From: Cymbidium sinense | Taxonomy: Eukaryota; Streptophyta; Magnoliopsida; Asparagales; Orchidaceae | Assembly: GCA_021442155.1 (NCBI GenBank) | Contig: CM038216.1 | Location: 89,004,945-89,068,944 of the forward strand | Length of the DNA: 64,000 nt | Direction: 5' to 3' | In this document: piece after piece, positions 60,241-64,000 of the stretch | How positions within the stretch are numbered: position 1 is the first letter of the stretch | Layout: the number at the start of each line of letters is the position of its first letter | The notes under the pieces: model-generated | Database searches by the model: none | Seen by the model: only the letters and a program-made list of their open reading frames with translations | What the model was told of the DNA's origin: nothing | Program-made: the position numbers and the translations under genes

Positions 60241-61559
60241 TAAACCTAAGATTAAAATGGATTAAATAAAATAAAAATAAATAAATTAAAAACCTGACTA
60301 TATAAAATACAAACCTAAGATAAAACTAAACCTGATCTAAACCTAAACCTAAAAATAATAAACTAATAAGCTAAATTAAGATAAATAAATAAACCTTAAC
60401 TAAACTATCCCAAAATAAAATAAAACTAAATGTAAAATAAAATACATAAAATAAAACTAAATAATGGCTATACTGCAAAAATAACCCAAAATAAGACCTA
60501 AAAGTGATTAAAGAACTAAACCTAAACCCTAAACTTTAAAAGACCAAGACCTAAAGATAAACAAAGAAGATAAACATAAACCTAAACTAAAATAAACTAG
60601 GCTAAAATAAATCAGGCTTAAAGGCCTTGATCACCCAAAACATGTGGTGGTGTGAGGCTGAGGCCTAAAGCCAAGGCAGCAGGCCTTAAACCATAAAACA
60701 CAACCATCAGACCTGACCCTAAACGATACCAGACCCCAAACCTAAACCCACCTAAAACCTAAACCCTATACCCTAAACCTAAACCCTAAAACCTAACACT
60801 ACATAATATAAACCTAAACTAAATATAACCTAAAGATAAATAAAACTTAAAATAAATAAAATAAAAATAATAAAAATAAAATAAAAACCTAAACTAAAAC
60901 CTAATCCTAAACTTAAACCTAAACCTAAACCTAAACCAAAAATAAAAATAAAAATAATAAAAACTAAATTAAAATAAAATTAAATAAAAACCTAAACAAA
61001 ACTAAAAAAATAAAATAAACCTAAAAGTAAAACCTAAACATAAAATAAAAATAAAAGTAACTTAAAATAAAAACTAAATAAAAACCTAAACTTAAGCAAT
61101 AAACATAAGAATAAATAAAAAATAAAACCTAAACCTAAAATAAATAAATAAAAACATAAACATAGACTAAAATAAACTAAGCCAAAATAAATAAAACCTA
61201 AACCTAAACTTGAAATAAACTAAACCTAAACTAAATAAAATAAATTAAACTAAAAATAAACCTAAACCTAAAGATAAACCTAAAATAAAAACAAAAAACC
61301 TAAACCTAAAAAAAGTAAAATAAAAACCTATACCTAAATCTTAAAAAATAAAAATAAAACCTAAACCTAAATAATAAAATAAAAATAAAACTAAACTAGA
61401 AAAATAAACGTAAACCTAAAACTAATCCTAAAAAATAAGCTAAAATAAAAAACCTAAACTAAAAAAAATAAGCTAAATAAATTAAAAATAAAAATAAACC
61501 TAAACAAAAATATAAAATAAATTAAATAAACTAAGCTGCTTGTTTCCTTAATTAAAACC

Positions 61560-62130
61560 ACTACACCCTACTAAATCTGAGCTAAACCCACTTAACATCA
61601 AACCACCTTGATCCTGAGCCTGAGTGCAGACCTGATCCTCTCAAAACCTGACCCAAAACCCAAAACCCAGGCCACTGGGCTCTACACTCTAACCACAGGC
61701 CACTGACCCTGAACACCTGACCCTATTCTGAGTTATGACAAGACCACTAGCCACAGGCCTAAAGACCTGACCTAATGAGCAAATACTGGGCTCAAGCAGG
61801 CCATAAACCCTGAGTTAATGACCACTGAGCCAGGATGGCAGGCCCTAGCCACAGGCCACAGGCCTGACCTGGCTAACCCCAGGGCCAACCTGAGCCACTG
61901 ACCACAGGCCACTGAGGCCAAAACCCAGGCCACTTCACACACTAGGCCCAGACTGGGCCCTAAATAGGCACGGATGCTGACCATTCTGGGCGCGAGCCCT
62001 AAACCATCCACAAACAGGCCACATGCCTGGGCCACTGAGTCTAAATGGTGAACGGATGTTAAATGCTGGGCCCTACCACTGAGCCCATGTGCTAAATCTC
62101 TAAACCCCAGGCCCTCTCTAAACTATACCC
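61560..62130. repeat. GC-richer island in the CCCTAAA array
   Basis: The same CCACTGA/CAGGCC vocabulary as at 59690-60240 appears here. The minus-strand frame 62035-61772 is open only because of this composition. Its repeated Gly-Leu, Val-Ala and Trp-rich peptide matches nothing I recognise. Confidence 0.7.
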
Positions 62131-63424
62131 AAATCATTGACACCCAAAACCCAAACTTTCTAAATAAAATCTAAAAATAAAATAAATAAAAAATGTAAAC
62201 TAAAACATAAAAGTAAACCTAAACCTAATCCTAAAAAAAAATTAAAAAAAAAATAAAACTAAATTAAAAAAATAAATAAAAATGTAAACTAAACTAAAGA
62301 AATAAAATAAACCTAAATAAAATAGAACTAGATGCAAAATAAAAATGAAATAAACTTAAAAAAAATAAAAACTAAAAAAAAACCTAAACCTAAAAAATAA
62401 ATAAAAAATTAAACCTAAAGCCCTAAACTAAAATAAATCCTAAACCTAAAATAAACACAATAAAATAAACATAAACTTAAACTTAAATAAACTAAACTAA
62501 AATAAACAAAATGTAAACCCTAAACCCAAACCTAAACCCTAAAATCCTAAACCCAAAACCCTATACTGTAAACTTTAAACCCTAAACCCTAAACTCTAAA
62601 AACCTAAAAACCAAAACTTAAACTAAATAAATCCTAAAAATAAAATAAATAAAAAACTAAACATAAATAAAATAAAATAAAAACCTAAACTAAAATTTAA
62701 ACCTAAACCTAAACCTAAATCGATAAATAAAATGTAATAAAAAATATAAAATTAACAAAAATAAAATAAATAAAAATTTAAACTAAACTAAAAATAAAAT
62801 AAACCTAAAAATAAAAAACCTAAATAAATTAATACCTAAACATAAAATAAAAATAAAATAAACATAAAAAATATAAAATAAAAACTAAATAAAAACCTAA
62901 ACCTAAACAATAAACCAAAAAAACCTATAATTAAATAAAAAATAAAACCTAAACCATAAAAAAAAAATTAAAACTAAAACAAAAATAAAATAAACCTAAC
63001 CATAAACTAAAATAAACTAAGCTAAAATTAATAAAACCTAAACCTCAACCAAAAATATATTATACCTAAACCTAAGCCTAAACTAAATAAAATAAAATAA
63101 ACTAAAAATAAACCTAAACCTAAACTAAAAAATAAAACCTAAAAATAAACCTAAAATAAAATCCTAAAACTTAAACCTAAAAAATGAAATAAAAACCTAA
63201 ACCTAAACCTAAAAAAAAAAAAACCTAAACCTCAAAATAAAATAAAATAAAACTAAACTAAAAATAAACATAAACCTAAACCCAAACCTAAAGATAAACT
63301 AAAATAAAATCAAAACTAATATAAATAAACATAGAATAAATAAACTACACTAAATAAAAATAAAATAAACCATAAAATAAAATAAATCAAATAAATTGAC
63401 TAAACTAAACCATCGGTTTTTAAT

Positions 63425-63800
63425 TATTCTAGAAAACCCTAAATCCTGCCTGTTCCCTGAGCACTGATCTAAACTGACCCTGACTTACCCTCCCACCCTG
63501 ACCACCCTAACTCACCCAGCCACCCAAACACCACTGACCCAGGCCTAAATCTCAGATGTTGATGTTGCCCTGAGCCCTAAGCTGACTCAACCACCCCAGG
63601 CCCCAAAGCCTCTGAGCCTAAAGGCTCACTGAACCCTGACCTACTACCACAGGCACGGACCCTAGGCCACTAGGCGGACACTAAACCCTAGCTAAACTCC
63701 TAAAGGCGGAACCCTGAGCCTGGGCCTAAAGACATACAACCCCACCCATCCTGGGCTCCAAACCCTAAACCCTCGATAGAAACCCACTGAGCCACAAAAC
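63425..63800. repeat. GC-richer island in the CCCTAAA array
   Basis: This is again a stretch of CCCTGA, CACTGA and GGCC phrases in an otherwise A-rich array. No gene is seen. Confidence 0.65.
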
Positions 63801-64000
63801 CTAAACCTAAACTAAATAAACCTAAAAATAAAATAAGTAAAGAACCTAAACCTAAATAAATTAAAATAAATAAAATAAAATAAAATGTAAACTAAAGATA
63901 AACCTAAATCTAAACTAAACCTAAAATAAAGTAAAATAAAAATAAAACTAAACTAAAACAAAATAAATAAAACCTAAACTAAACTATAATATAAAATAAA

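Larger units (their letters stand above)
58313..64000 (-). repeat. Degenerate telomere-like array (CCCTAAA sense)
   Basis: AAACCTAAAC, CCCTAAA and A-rich AATAAAATAAA phrases are the mirror image of the arrays before 56652. Dense CCCTAAA patches lie at 58675-58800, 59620-59690, 60720-60800 and 62510-62610. GC-richer islands, listed separately, interrupt it. The array runs out of the window. No gene is credible here. Confidence 0.87.

Noticed and set aside
61772..62035. Open frame in the GC-rich island read as a small protein gene
   Set aside because: It is open because of composition (CCACTGA/CAGGCC words), has no recognisable domain, and lies inside a telomere-like array.
58313..64000. Functional telomere at the window end
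   Set aside because: The array is highly degenerate, interrupted by a LINE, and its orientation opposes that of the preceding array, so it is internal DNA rather than a working chromosome end.

Overview
The window looks like repeat-dense, probably subtelomeric or otherwise heterochromatic DNA of a flowering plant. The evidence is degenerate Arabidopsis-type telomere words (TTTAGGG / CCCTAAA), Ty3/gypsy retrotransposon polyproteins that resemble the Tat/Ogre lineage, an RTE-type LINE and pieces of a plant glycine-rich RNA-binding protein gene. I found no gene that is convincingly intact and no bacterial-type feature. Every coding region listed is a decayed fragment. Copy-to-copy relationships were read by eye inside this window, without database searches.

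Layout. 1-28.7 kb: remains of one plus-strand Ty3/gypsy element (A/C). It has the 3' part of an LTR (1-2098), a leader with hairpin-forming tandem repeats (2099-4141), gag and protease (4142-9500), and then RNase H, integrase and a long 3' noncoding region (24393-28700). A second copy of the same family (B, minus strand, 24392 down to 9505) sits between the two halves. B has an internally deleted 5' LTR, gag, protease, RT, RNase H, integrase, a 3' noncoding region and the first ~340 bp of its 3' LTR. 28.7-30.2 kb: an AT-rich satellite of ~340-bp units. 30.2-33.4 kb: TTTAGGG-like arrays holding the first glycine-rich protein gene fragment. 33.4-46.0 kb: a third copy (E, plus strand), interrupted in its protease gene by an 8.2-kb minus-strand solo LTR (34203-42404) with a 5-bp target-site duplication. 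46.0-56.65 kb: more TTTAGGG-like array with two further copies of the glycine-rich gene fragment. At about 56.65 kb the array flips to CCCTAAA orientation and continues to the window end, interrupted by a 5'-truncated RTE LINE (56804-58312).

From these pieces the family can be pieced together as an approximately 30-kb element: LTRs near 8.2 kb, a 2-kb leader, about 9 kb of gag-pol and a 2.5-kb 3' noncoding region. That would put it among the largest LTR retrotransposons. The most unusual sequence signals are the covarying stem-loop array in its leader, the exceptional LTR length, the repeated capture of one RNA-binding-protein gene tail inside telomere-like DNA, and the head-to-head switch of telomere-like orientation.
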